From: Lachnospiraceae bacterium
GTDB lineage: Bacteria > Bacillota_A > Clostridia > Lachnospirales > Lachnospiraceae
NCBI GenBank assembly: GCA_017620345.1
Contig: JAFZQP010000144.1
Span: forward strand, 1-37,555
DNA length: 37,555 nt
Reading direction: 5' to 3'
Shown: positions 8,836 to 16,720 of the stretch, in pieces
How the letters are laid out: each line of letters starts with the position of its first letter
Position numbering within the stretch: the first letter of the stretch is position 1
Position numbers and translations under genes: made by a program
The notes under the pieces: generated by a model
Told to the model about the DNA's origin: nothing
The model's input: the letters and a program-made list of their open reading frames with translations, nothing else
Database searches by the model: none

Positions 8836-10053
8836 CTATCCTCTGCCTGCATCCGCATCCGGCTGCAGGTTCATGACAAGCATCAGGAACAGGACATTGA
8901 CCGAATAATCGGTCCATATAAGATCCACATCAAAATACGACTCAAAACAAACTGCCAGCGAAGCAATAAAAGCAGTTGCCATGACCGCTGATGCGGAAAC
9001 GTTCCTCCTGCATCCGTTCCACATCCTGTACATAAGGAACAGGGTCAGGGCAAAAACGACCGCTCCGTGGATGACAAGAATGTTATACATCGCATTGTGC
9101 ACGTTATATTCGAAAAATGATGTTATCGTGACATTCGTTCCGATACCCGTGAGCGGCTTTTTTATGAACAGGTTCCAGAACTCGAGCCAAATAGCCTCAC
9201 GGCCGCTGAATACGTTCTTGTAGAAGAAAGGCATCCTGAAATTGACGCCGGACGTACCGAGCCAGATATAAAACGCAACAAACACAAGCGACCCGAGCGT
9301 TGCGACCGCGCATACCGTGTTGAAAAACCACTTCTTTTTCCAGAACCCGGCCGGGATGACGTATCTTAACACAAAGTACACGGTCAGCATTATGAACGCC
9401 CCTCTTGATCTGTGGTACAGACTTATCTGAAGGCACTTTACAAGTGCGATGATGATAAGAAGTGCGGCCGCGCGATGGCGGGTAAGGAGCTGTTCAAAGA
9501 ACACGAGCACACACAGCATGGAAAACACCGTAAATGTTGCCGCGGTATTCGTATTCATGGCAAACGACGTATAGTCCGCGAACATCCACGTATATACACC
9601 GAAAAACCAGTATATCATCATAAGCGTATAGAGACTTCCGAACAGATAAAGCTGCCATCTGTGAAAAGTCATCCTCGAAGACAGATAGCATATGAGCGCG
9701 AAATTTACGGCAACAAAGAAACATCCGAATCCGCTGTCCACCAGCAGGATATTGACGGCTGTTATGACCGCAAGAGCTGCAAGAGCGAAAAACTCGATAT
9801 CTTTTTCTTTTATCTTTTTGATCGGATTGATATTTACAAGCGAAATGAGTGCCAGTATCACAAAAACAAATACTCCCACATATTTCTCCGTCATCCCGTA
9901 AAACCTCGGGACAAAAAAGGTAAGAGTATAGAACACGAACAGGCACAGGATGAGCAGAGTATTGGCGATATCCTTTGCGGTCGACTCTTTTTTTATTTTT
10001 GTAAGACAAGCTTTGACAGTTTCGAGGTCAAAGCCTTGCTTCTTGACTTCCAT
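8836..10053 (-). CDS. Wzy-like polysaccharide polymerase / O-antigen ligase family protein (copy 2)
   Basis: A 405-residue polytopic protein, paralogous to the product of 6251-7402 over its length. It shares FSGREAIWLEFWNLFIKKPL, TGIGTN and YNVHNAMYNILVIHGAVVF near residues 280-345, the Wzy_C family signature. The start at 10053 (MEVKKQGF) is preferred over 10068 because GGGAG stands 8 nt before it. The gene overlaps the 3' end of the GT4 gene by 61 bp in another frame, an unusually long overlap for this operon. The predicted role is polymerisation or ligation of lipid-linked glycan at the outer membrane face. Which of the two copies polymerises the repeat unit, or whether both do, is not visible here. 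Confidence 0.8.
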   Translation of the reverse strand: MEVKKQGFDLETVKACLTKIKKESTAKDIANTLLILCLFVFYTLTFFVPRFYGMTEKYVGVFVFVILALISLVNINPIKKIKEKDIEFFALAALAVITAVNILLVDSGFGCFFVAVNFALICYLSSRMTFHRWQLYLFGSLYTLMMIYWFFGVYTWMFADYTSFAMNTNTAATFTVFSMLCVLVFFEQLLTRHRAAALLIIIALVKCLQISLYHRSRGAFIMLTVYFVLRYVIPAGFWKKKWFFNTVCAVATLGSLVFVAFYIWLGTSGVNFRMPFFYKNVFSGREAIWLEFWNLFIKKPLTGIGTNVTITSFFEYNVHNAMYNILVIHGAVVFALTLFLMYRMWNGCRRNVSASAVMATAFIASLAVCFESYFDVDLIWTDYSVNVLFLMLVMNLQPDADAGRG

Positions 10054-10991
10054 GAATTCGACTCCCATTCCAGATCCGACGATAACCTCGCGGCATTGGA
10101 ATCCTCTATGACGTTCCTGATCTTTGATGCGATCTCTCCGGCATCTTCATGATCATTGATCACATCCTCATCATGAAGATCCTTTATGAGTTCAAGCGCT
10201 CCGACGTGTTTCGAGCACAATATCGGGCAGCCTCGCATCAGCGCTTCGATCGGTGCGAGCCCGAACGTCTCAAAGCAGCTGTTCTGAACAAATACCGCCG
10301 CCTCATCAAACAGACGCAGGCCTTCCTCAAATGAAACGATCCCGCGGTCATCGACAAAATCATATTCTGCGATCTTATCGCTGTCCGCACCCTTTGCTCC
10401 GATCACACACAGGAACATATCGGGATCATACCCGGCTCGAAGCTTGTATACTGCCTCGCATATGTATCTGATCTTCTTTCTCGGCATTCCGCCGCCGACC
10501 GAAAGGATCATATGACGCCTGCGTTCACTGCGTTTGACGGCATTATGCATCAGATCGGTATCTATGCCGTTTGTTACGTAGTCAAATTTACCGGCATGCT
10601 CCGGATAATATTCCTTCAGCCATTCACAAAATGTCCTGCTGACCGCTATGACCAGATCGGCAAGTTCAAGCGTCCTTCGCTCCACTTTATTCATCTCTTC
10701 ATCCGGCTCAAGGTTGATGCTGTTTTCGTACTCTACACATCCGTGCATTATGTATGCGGACGGTTTTTTCAGTGTTTTCGCCAGTTTCAGCCCCAGGATG
10801 TTCTGTTTTGAATAACCCGAATAGACAACCACGTCAGCACGAACCGTATCGATCAGTATCTCGACCGCACGTGCCGGCTTGCTCCTTCTCTTCTGATACA
10901 AAGTCCCCTTCGGAAGGTTTTTTATATAATACTGTGTCACATTTGCGGGGCCCGTACCGGTAACATGATCCCCCGCCAGAAATATCCTCAT
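9993..10991 (-). CDS. Glycosyltransferase family 4
   Basis: A 332-residue GT-B fold enzyme. The N-terminus MRIFLAGDHVTGTGPANVTQ matches the acceptor domain start, and the donor domain contains SCFETFGLAPIEALMRGCP near residue 245, the EX7E motif of GT4. It probably transfers one sugar from a nucleotide donor to the growing lipid-linked repeat unit at the inner membrane face; the sugar is unknown. The ATG at 10991 has GGGAG at good spacing and overlaps the previous stop as ATGA. The 3' end overlaps the next polymerase gene by 61 bp. Confidence 0.88.
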   Translation of the reverse strand: MRIFLAGDHVTGTGPANVTQYYIKNLPKGTLYQKRRSKPARAVEILIDTVRADVVVYSGYSKQNILGLKLAKTLKKPSAYIMHGCVEYENSINLEPDEEMNKVERRTLELADLVIAVSRTFCEWLKEYYPEHAGKFDYVTNGIDTDLMHNAVKRSERRRHMILSVGGGMPRKKIRYICEAVYKLRAGYDPDMFLCVIGAKGADSDKIAEYDFVDDRGIVSFEEGLRLFDEAAVFVQNSCFETFGLAPIEALMRGCPILCSKHVGALELIKDLHDEDVINDHEDAGEIASKIRNVIEDSNAARLSSDLEWESNSWKSRSKALTSKLSKLVLQK

Positions 10992-11782
10992 TTTTTCTCC
11001 CGGCATAAGCCCAAATACTGCCTGCGCCCGTCAAGCATGGCGCGTATCGCGCAAACCGTTGTGCAGCTTTTGCGATACAGGCTTCTCTTTCTGATCGCAA
11101 ACTGGAGCATCAGAAGGATCGACAGCGATCCCGCCATGGCCTCGTAGTTTGCTCCCCTTGAAACAAAGAATTCCCTGTTATAGCCCTTAAACCATGTGGA
11201 CTCTTCATCCCTGACCTTTGCTATCATCTCGGGAACATACACTATCTTTTTGTGCCTCTTTAAGCACTCATACAGAAAAATGTTCTCCTCTCCGAGGAAA
11301 AATCGCGCCCCTGCTCCAAACAGTTCATTGAACGCGATAGGCGCGATACTTTCCCGCCTGAACGCTATCTCCGGAGAAAAGATCTTGAGGACCGAAAGAT
11401 ATCCCATCTTCCGCGGGCGCGTAAATACAGGTCTGCTCCTCTCCGGTCTTTTTATAAAAAACACGATTATATCCGCATCATATGTTGCAAATGCATCATT
11501 TATTATCCTGTCGTAATCCCCGACATACTCAACATCATTGTCACAGAGAATGCAGACCGGATCCGATGCATACTTAAGCGCCATATTACGGCTCTTTGAC
11601 AGACCACGCTCCTTTGTCTCAACATATGTGACGTTAAACGGCGGGGCTGCTTCCCTCACGCTCCTTCTGACGCACTCTCTGTCGCACTGGTTGATGACCG
11701 TGCAGTCGCTGTGTATGTTCAGGGTGTCGATATAATCTTCGTTTTCAAGATGCATAGCCGACAGGAGAACTTCAGGTCCCAT
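10988..11782 (-). CDS. Glycosyltransferase family 2
   Basis: A 264-residue GT-A enzyme. It shows ETKERGLSKSRNMALKYA followed by VCILCDNDVEYV near residue 75-85, where DND is the metal/nucleotide-binding DXD-like site, and FGAGARFFLGEENIFLYECL with an ED-like acidic site near 180. The N-terminal strand is less canonical than in most GT2s (LLSAMHLENEDYI instead of a PVYN motif), as in a subset of capsule GT2s. AAGGAGG lies 6 nt before the ATG, which directly follows the previous stop (TAGATG). Donor and acceptor are unknown. Confidence 0.82.
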   Translation of the reverse strand: MGPEVLLSAMHLENEDYIDTLNIHSDCTVINQCDRECVRRSVREAAPPFNVTYVETKERGLSKSRNMALKYASDPVCILCDNDVEYVGDYDRIINDAFATYDADIIVFFIKRPERSRPVFTRPRKMGYLSVLKIFSPEIAFRRESIAPIAFNELFGAGARFFLGEENIFLYECLKRHKKIVYVPEMIAKVRDEESTWFKGYNREFFVSRGANYEAMAGSLSILLMLQFAIRKRSLYRKSCTTVCAIRAMLDGRRQYLGLCREKK

Positions 11783-12529
11783 CTATACCCTCCTTGCAAC
11801 AGCCCGAAGAGCCCAGTTGCAGAAACAGTAGATACTGTAAAAAAGTCCGAGATGTTCAACATTTCTGTACAGATTCCATATACGCTTTATGGCCTCAAAT
11901 TTGTTTGAGGACAGTTGTCCTCCCATCCGTCTGTAGAGCGTCAGATTTTCATCAAGTCCGTATGCAATATATCCCTTCTTCAGGACCTTCCACCACGTTG
12001 CGGTATCCTCACTCTTAACATTCGGCATCATTATATCCGAGGCGTCCAGTCTGCTCATATCAAACATTACCGTACTCGTGAATATGGTCGTATTCTTAAG
12101 AGCTTCCCTGTACGTCATCTTTTCGGGAACCCTGACAACAGTCCCGAGGCCTTTACCGTTCTCATCGGCAAATTCATACCCTGTAAAAGAAAACGCCGCA
12201 CCCGTTCTTTTCATGAACTGTACCTGATGAAGGAGCTTATCCTCCATCCACAGATCATCGGCATCAATGAACGCTATGAATCTGCCGGTCGCTGCCTTTA
12301 TCCCGGTGTTTCTGGCGCCCGCTGCCCCCTTTGGCCCGGTATTGGACAACAGTTTTATCTTGTCTGACAGGAATCCTTCGATGATCTCCCGGCTCGCATC
12401 GGTAGACGAGTCGTCCACGAGCAGCAGTTCGTGGTCCGTGTATGTTTGTTTTGATACAGACGTGATCGTGTCAGCGATACAGGCAGCTGCATTATATACC
12501 GGCACGACTATACTGACCGTGTCATTCAT
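11783..12529 (-). CDS. Glycosyltransferase family 2
   Basis: A 248-residue GT-A enzyme with the classical start MNDTVSIVVPVYNAAACIAD, LLVDDSSTDAS near residue 37, GAAGARNTGI, and AFIDADDLWME near 85 as the DXD site. KSEDTATWWKVLK near 155 gives the acidic catalytic position. I place the start at 12529, where AAGGGGA stands upstream; a longer open frame to 12586 is in frame but non-conserved and overlaps the preceding transferase. It overlaps that gene by 8 bp. It likely adds one sugar to the repeat unit. Confidence 0.86.
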   Translation of the reverse strand: MNDTVSIVVPVYNAAACIADTITSVSKQTYTDHELLLVDDSSTDASREIIEGFLSDKIKLLSNTGPKGAAGARNTGIKAATGRFIAFIDADDLWMEDKLLHQVQFMKRTGAAFSFTGYEFADENGKGLGTVVRVPEKMTYREALKNTTIFTSTVMFDMSRLDASDIMMPNVKSEDTATWWKVLKKGYIAYGLDENLTLYRRMGGQLSSNKFEAIKRIWNLYRNVEHLGLFYSIYCFCNWALRAVARRV

Positions 12530-13892
12530 CGGCATCCCCTTCCGGAGAGCAGACATTCTCCTGTGCAACTCCCTCGCTGCTGTCAATAAGGAACATTGTC
12601 TTCAGTGTCAGTATGATCAGGCGCAGATCGAGCCAGATCGAAAAGTTCTCTATGTAAAACAGATCGAGTTTTAATTTGTCGTACGGTCTCGTATTGTATT
12701 TTCCGTAGACCTGCGCATATCCGGTTATACCCGCAGTGACTTTTGTCCTGTAGGAGAATTCGGGCATGATCTCGATATACTCCCGTATCTTCTCCGGTCT
12801 TTCCGGACGCGGTCCCACGAACGACATATCACCGGCAAGCACGTTAAACAGCTGTGGAAGTTCATCTATCCTGAGTTTCCTTATCACTGCTCCGACAGGC
12901 GTTATCCTGTCATCATTCTTCGTGGCAAGTCTTGCCTTACCGTCCTTCTCCGCCTCCTCGATCATGCTGCGAAACTTTATGATCCGGAACTCTTTGTTAT
13001 CCTTTGTACATCTGGTCTGTTTGTAGAATACGCTTCCGCCGTCACACGCCTTGACTGCGACCGCCGTGATGAGCATGACGGGAGAAGCTATTATTATCCC
13101 TATGAGCGACATCACTATGTCAAACAGTCGCTTTATCATCCTCTGCTCCGCTTCTATCGGATCGCTCTTTGTAAACAGAAGAGGCGTATCAAACAGATGC
13201 AGGTTCTGGGAGCCCTTAAGCACGATATCCATTATCTTCGGGCTGACATATATCTCCACATCATTCTCATAACACATCTTAAAGATCGTGTTCCTGCTCT
13301 CATTCGGGATATCCCAGAGCATTACAGCCTCATGCTTCTTTATCTCATCGCAGATCGCATCAGTTTCGCTTTCGGCGCTCACGGACTTTGTCACCGTGAA
13401 CTGATGTCTTCTCGTTTTGAACTTTTCAATTATAATATCCTGATTGCTGCCACCGTAAATGAGCAATACGTCGATCGGAGGGAACAGTGCCCTGTATCCC
13501 ATAGTGGTCGCAAATATCCATGCTGCTATCATCAGACACTGGATCATCATTCCGACAAGAAGCGGTATAACCGTCGGCAGACGATATGCAAGAAGACATA
13601 TGATCGCATAGAACAGAACGTTTGTAACAAGCGTGGCAAATCCCTGTGAAAGGGCCAGCTCTATCATTCGGAACGACCCTATCTTGAGCCCTCCGTATGT
13701 TGCGGAAGCAAACAGCAGTATCAGGAAATATACCACGGCAATGAACACGTGTCCCCAGAAATAAAATGCTTTGGGGATACCGGTATTGTAATGCCATATC
13801 CATACATACAGCATGATCCCCGTCTCAATGAACAGAATGAGAACCGATACCGCAAATAAATATGCTCTTTTCTGAAACTGTTTCCGGCTCAA
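12522..13892 (-). CDS. Polyprenyl-phosphate sugar-1-phosphate transferase, WbaP/CpsE type (first initiating enzyme)
   Basis: A 456-residue membrane protein. About four or five N-terminal hydrophobic segments are followed by a CoA-binding-like region (VLLIYGGSNQDIIIEKF near 150) and a C-terminal bacterial sugar-transferase domain: KRLFDIVMSLIGIIIASPVM, VFYKQTR, FRIIKFRSMI, LRIDELPQLFNVL and SFVGPRPERPEKI. The DE pair in the last but one motif is the catalytic site of this phosphoglycosyltransferase superfamily. It would load the first sugar phosphate onto undecaprenyl phosphate. The start is TTG at 13892, with GGGAG upstream. A second, shorter initiating transferase is encoded at 36592-37188, so this genome segment has two possible chain starters. 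Confidence 0.92.
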   Translation of the reverse strand: MSRKQFQKRAYLFAVSVLILFIETGIMLYVWIWHYNTGIPKAFYFWGHVFIAVVYFLILLFASATYGGLKIGSFRMIELALSQGFATLVTNVLFYAIICLLAYRLPTVIPLLVGMMIQCLMIAAWIFATTMGYRALFPPIDVLLIYGGSNQDIIIEKFKTRRHQFTVTKSVSAESETDAICDEIKKHEAVMLWDIPNESRNTIFKMCYENDVEIYVSPKIMDIVLKGSQNLHLFDTPLLFTKSDPIEAEQRMIKRLFDIVMSLIGIIIASPVMLITAVAVKACDGGSVFYKQTRCTKDNKEFRIIKFRSMIEEAEKDGKARLATKNDDRITPVGAVIRKLRIDELPQLFNVLAGDMSFVGPRPERPEKIREYIEIMPEFSYRTKVTAGITGYAQVYGKYNTRPYDKLKLDLFYIENFSIWLDLRLIILTLKTMFLIDSSEGVAQENVCSPEGDADE

Positions 13893-13898
13893 TCCCTG

Positions 13899-14771
13899 CT
13901 ACTCCCTGTGTGTAAGAAGCAGAAAACCCGCGTATATACAGCCGCACAATATATTAAAAGTTCCAAGGCGGCTGTTCGCAAATACCGGTCTGTGTGACCG
14001 CTTTGCATATATGACATAACGCCCCAGATACTTTAACCGAAGAAGTCCCGGCGGCGTGATAAAGGCTCTCTGCTCGAAATACAGGTACCATGCATTGACG
14101 TTCTCACGCCGAAGCTTTCGTACCGAATCGGTATACCCGTCATTTACGATCTCACAAACCGTAACGATCCGTGGCAGGACGGCGAGTACACATATCTCAT
14201 CTATTTTATCATAAATATAGTCCTCAGGCACATATTTTTCGCCTTCTATCTCGGGAAACGGAAAGCGCCGCAGCAGTGCTGTTTCATACATGAGCGTCGT
14301 CTCTCCGGAGAATCCTTTAAGATAGAGCCCGTAAAGCGTTGATGTCTTAACATCGGGAAACTCTTTGGCCCCGAGCAGAGCCGTCTCCGACTGCCCCTTA
14401 TGGGCAACAACGCCTCCGACCGGCTTATCCGAACCTGCGGTGGCGGCACTGTCGTATGCTCCGAGCATGTCCGCTACGGCTGTATCGGTCAGATAGTCAT
14501 CGGAATCAAGACACATGAACAGCTCAGTCTGTGTGAGCGAAACGCCTGTGTTATGTGCACGCATCTTGCCGCCGTTTTCCCTGTAATGATACCGGATCGG
14601 TACGATCCCTTCGTCTATCCATGCCTTGACATAGTCATCGGTATTGTCCGTTGACCCGTCATCAACTATAAGCCATTCAAAATCCTTTGAGGTCTGTCTT
14701 TTCAGGCTCTCATATGCACGTGCGAGAAGTTCTCTTCTGTTGTACGTGGGGGTAAAAACCGTCAGTCTCAT
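13899..14771 (-). CDS. Glycosyltransferase family 2
   Basis: A 290-residue GT-A enzyme beginning MRLTVFTPTYNRRELLARAY, with LIVDDGSTDNTDDYV near residue 35, NGGKMRAHNTGV and MCLDSDDYLTD near 87 (DXD site), and KYVPEDYIYDKI near 180. This set matches the group that includes many capsule and teichoic-acid-like GT2s. AGGAGG stands just before the ATG, which overlaps the previous stop as ATGA. The sugar specificity is unknown. Confidence 0.88.
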   Translation of the reverse strand: MRLTVFTPTYNRRELLARAYESLKRQTSKDFEWLIVDDGSTDNTDDYVKAWIDEGIVPIRYHYRENGGKMRAHNTGVSLTQTELFMCLDSDDYLTDTAVADMLGAYDSAATAGSDKPVGGVVAHKGQSETALLGAKEFPDVKTSTLYGLYLKGFSGETTLMYETALLRRFPFPEIEGEKYVPEDYIYDKIDEICVLAVLPRIVTVCEIVNDGYTDSVRKLRRENVNAWYLYFEQRAFITPPGLLRLKYLGRYVIYAKRSHRPVFANSRLGTFNILCGCIYAGFLLLTHRE

Positions 14772-15661
14772 TTGAGCCTCCTGGTGCTGAACCTGTGCTC
14801 CGCCTGAGAATAATCAACAAGCGAATAATCTGCCGGCTCCTTAAGGTCATACTTTAACACGATATGAGTCGCCGTCCGGCCCACCTCATATAACCCCGCA
14901 TTCCTGACGGTCCTTATCTGGGGATGGCCCTTTGTCAGGACTACATACTGCGTACCGGTCGCATCAAGCGCGTTTAGGAATGCCTCAGGATCGACCTTCT
15001 GATTACGGACGAGAAGGGCCAGTATCACATTTACCGGCGGAGCGTCCTCGCCGAGCATGTCATCGGTGTATGAATAATTGACCGCATAAATATAATCCTC
15101 CCTGTCCACACACAGTAGCATCTTCGGATCATACTGCCGAATCTCCATGTTATATTCATACTCAAAGAAGGCTCTTGTATATTCGGTTCCGGAATCTGCA
15201 TGTATCATATCCGATATCTCTATGAGCTCATTTGGGATCTTGTATATATTCTCTGCGATATCAAGTCCCTTTCCGTAGACAAAGTTCCCACCCAGGACAA
15301 ATGCCGCTGCGATGATCAATGTTGTGATCAGCTTTGCGCTTCCCGTGCGTGCACTTTCTATCAGCTCGACCGCAACAAGCGGTACAAGTACGATCACCGG
15401 AGCGATCCAGAATAACCTGTAATATTCGCTGCTGACATCAAATATCCTGTCGACTATAACAGGTACTATCGGATTATATACCGTAACGAGCAGCATGACC
15501 GCTCCCGGAAGGAAGATCTTCCTGTCGCGCTCACTTCCCTTTATGAGTATGAACAGTACAGCGAGCAGATACATTACAAGAAAGCCTGTCCCGCCGTTGT
15601 ACAGCTCCAGGCACTTATGCAGATATCCTATACCGTTTTCAAATACATTCACACCCTGCAT
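14768..15661 (-). CDS. Membrane protein with C-terminal extracytoplasmic domain, unassigned; same frame as the preceding gene
   Basis: This 297-residue protein has about four hydrophobic segments in residues 25-135, then a soluble part of about 160 residues. It ends with TGTQYVVLTKGHPQIRTVRN and GLYEVGRTATHIVLKYD. The gene at 17982-18632 has the same layout and a similar ending (SEYVVLSSGIW, YENGSCRVYREV), so the two look paralogous. The frame continues that of 15665-16720 exactly, interrupted by one TAG and one AAC codon. Together they would make a polytopic protein of about 650 residues. I am reminded of DUF6077-type Lachnospiraceae membrane proteins, but that is memory, not a search. No enzymatic motif is seen. 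The start ATG has GAGG 6 nt upstream, overlapping the TAG. Confidence 0.7.
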   Translation of the reverse strand: MQGVNVFENGIGYLHKCLELYNGGTGFLVMYLLAVLFILIKGSERDRKIFLPGAVMLLVTVYNPIVPVIVDRIFDVSSEYYRLFWIAPVIVLVPLVAVELIESARTGSAKLITTLIIAAAFVLGGNFVYGKGLDIAENIYKIPNELIEISDMIHADSGTEYTRAFFEYEYNMEIRQYDPKMLLCVDREDYIYAVNYSYTDDMLGEDAPPVNVILALLVRNQKVDPEAFLNALDATGTQYVVLTKGHPQIRTVRNAGLYEVGRTATHIVLKYDLKEPADYSLVDYSQAEHRFSTRRLK

Positions 15662-15664
15662 GTT

Positions 15665-16720
15665 CTACCTCGGAAAAGTATATATCGCGTAATACCCTTT
15701 AACATAGAGTACATAAACGATCATCATGACGATCTCGGGAACTATGCACATCAGTATTTTTCCAAGCAGTTTTAACTTTCTGCCCAAAACCGCATACGGG
15801 ACGAACATTATGAAGACCGCGGCCGGAATGACCATATTTGCGGTAGAACTCACCGTCGCAGTACCAAGGCAGACAATGAACAGCTTCATGAATACCCCTG
15901 CGCTCTCTCCTTCTTTTATGAGCATCATATACAGTATAAAGATCATCACGATCGATATGTTCCCGACGATCGATTTTCCCTCATATGTCCTTGTCGCAAG
16001 GAAGTTGGATGACGTGTAAAGGCTTATGAAAAGTAAGTTTACAAAGGTCATGAACAGGTACATCAAAAATGCACGCCTGTGATCCTCCCAAAAATACCGG
16101 CATATATATACATAGAGCATGTTAACAATGACGATGACCGTAGCAGCCATCACAAACCTTGTCTGTATCAGAGCGGGCAGCCCCGTCAGCTGACATACTA
16201 CGGCATCTGCCGTGTAGTATGTCGCAAATACGTATCGAAGTTCAAAATGATCCTGCCAGTTTCCGGTGAAAGGATCATATACGTTTATCATATCAGTATC
16301 CACGTTTGTTGTTACATTTGCCACATAATAAGCGGCATCAAGCGTGAAATTATATGTTATAACAGCAAGGATCACAAGGATCACGGTAACTGCGATCACT
16401 CCGGCCCAAAACGGATACATGGTCCTGTCCGAAACGATCTTCCTGAACTTTTCGATCCATCTGCGTCCGTAACAGACTATCGCGGCTGCAAGGATCACAG
16501 CACACGGAACAGCCCAAACACGCGTCAGCAGCGACAGCGGTCTGTATGTGAACATTATCGGAAGGCAGAATACGGCAAAAAGAGCATAATAGACGAAAAA
16601 TCCGACGGTCACAGCAACCGGCAGCGACCATCCGCGTCCCTTTCTTACCGTAAAGAAACTTCCGAAAGCCAGATACAATATGAAATTACAGATAATCACG
16701 AGCAGTGCTTTTACGATCAT
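15665..16720 (-). CDS. Polytopic membrane protein, unassigned (N-terminal partner of 14768-15661)
   Basis: A 351-residue protein, largely hydrophobic, with about ten membrane segments. Between two of them lies a hydrophilic stretch with TLDAAYYVANVTTNVDTDMI and NVYDPFTG, followed by LRYVFATYYTADA; an acidic loop after an early helix is common in GT-C fold glycosyltransferases, but the catalytic motif is not certain. The N-terminal half resembles the first half of the product of 16717-17985 (segment order, DRT before a helix, DP after the acidic loop). It ends at a TAG after KGYYAIYTFPR, and the same frame reopens two codons later in the next gene. It starts at an ATGA overlap. Function unknown; membrane step of glycan assembly is the likely context. 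Confidence 0.7.
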   Translation of the reverse strand: MIVKALLVIICNFILYLAFGSFFTVRKGRGWSLPVAVTVGFFVYYALFAVFCLPIMFTYRPLSLLTRVWAVPCAVILAAAIVCYGRRWIEKFRKIVSDRTMYPFWAGVIAVTVILVILAVITYNFTLDAAYYVANVTTNVDTDMINVYDPFTGNWQDHFELRYVFATYYTADAVVCQLTGLPALIQTRFVMAATVIVIVNMLYVYICRYFWEDHRRAFLMYLFMTFVNLLFISLYTSSNFLATRTYEGKSIVGNISIVMIFILYMMLIKEGESAGVFMKLFIVCLGTATVSSTANMVIPAAVFIMFVPYAVLGRKLKLLGKILMCIVPEIVMMIVYVLYVKGYYAIYTFPR

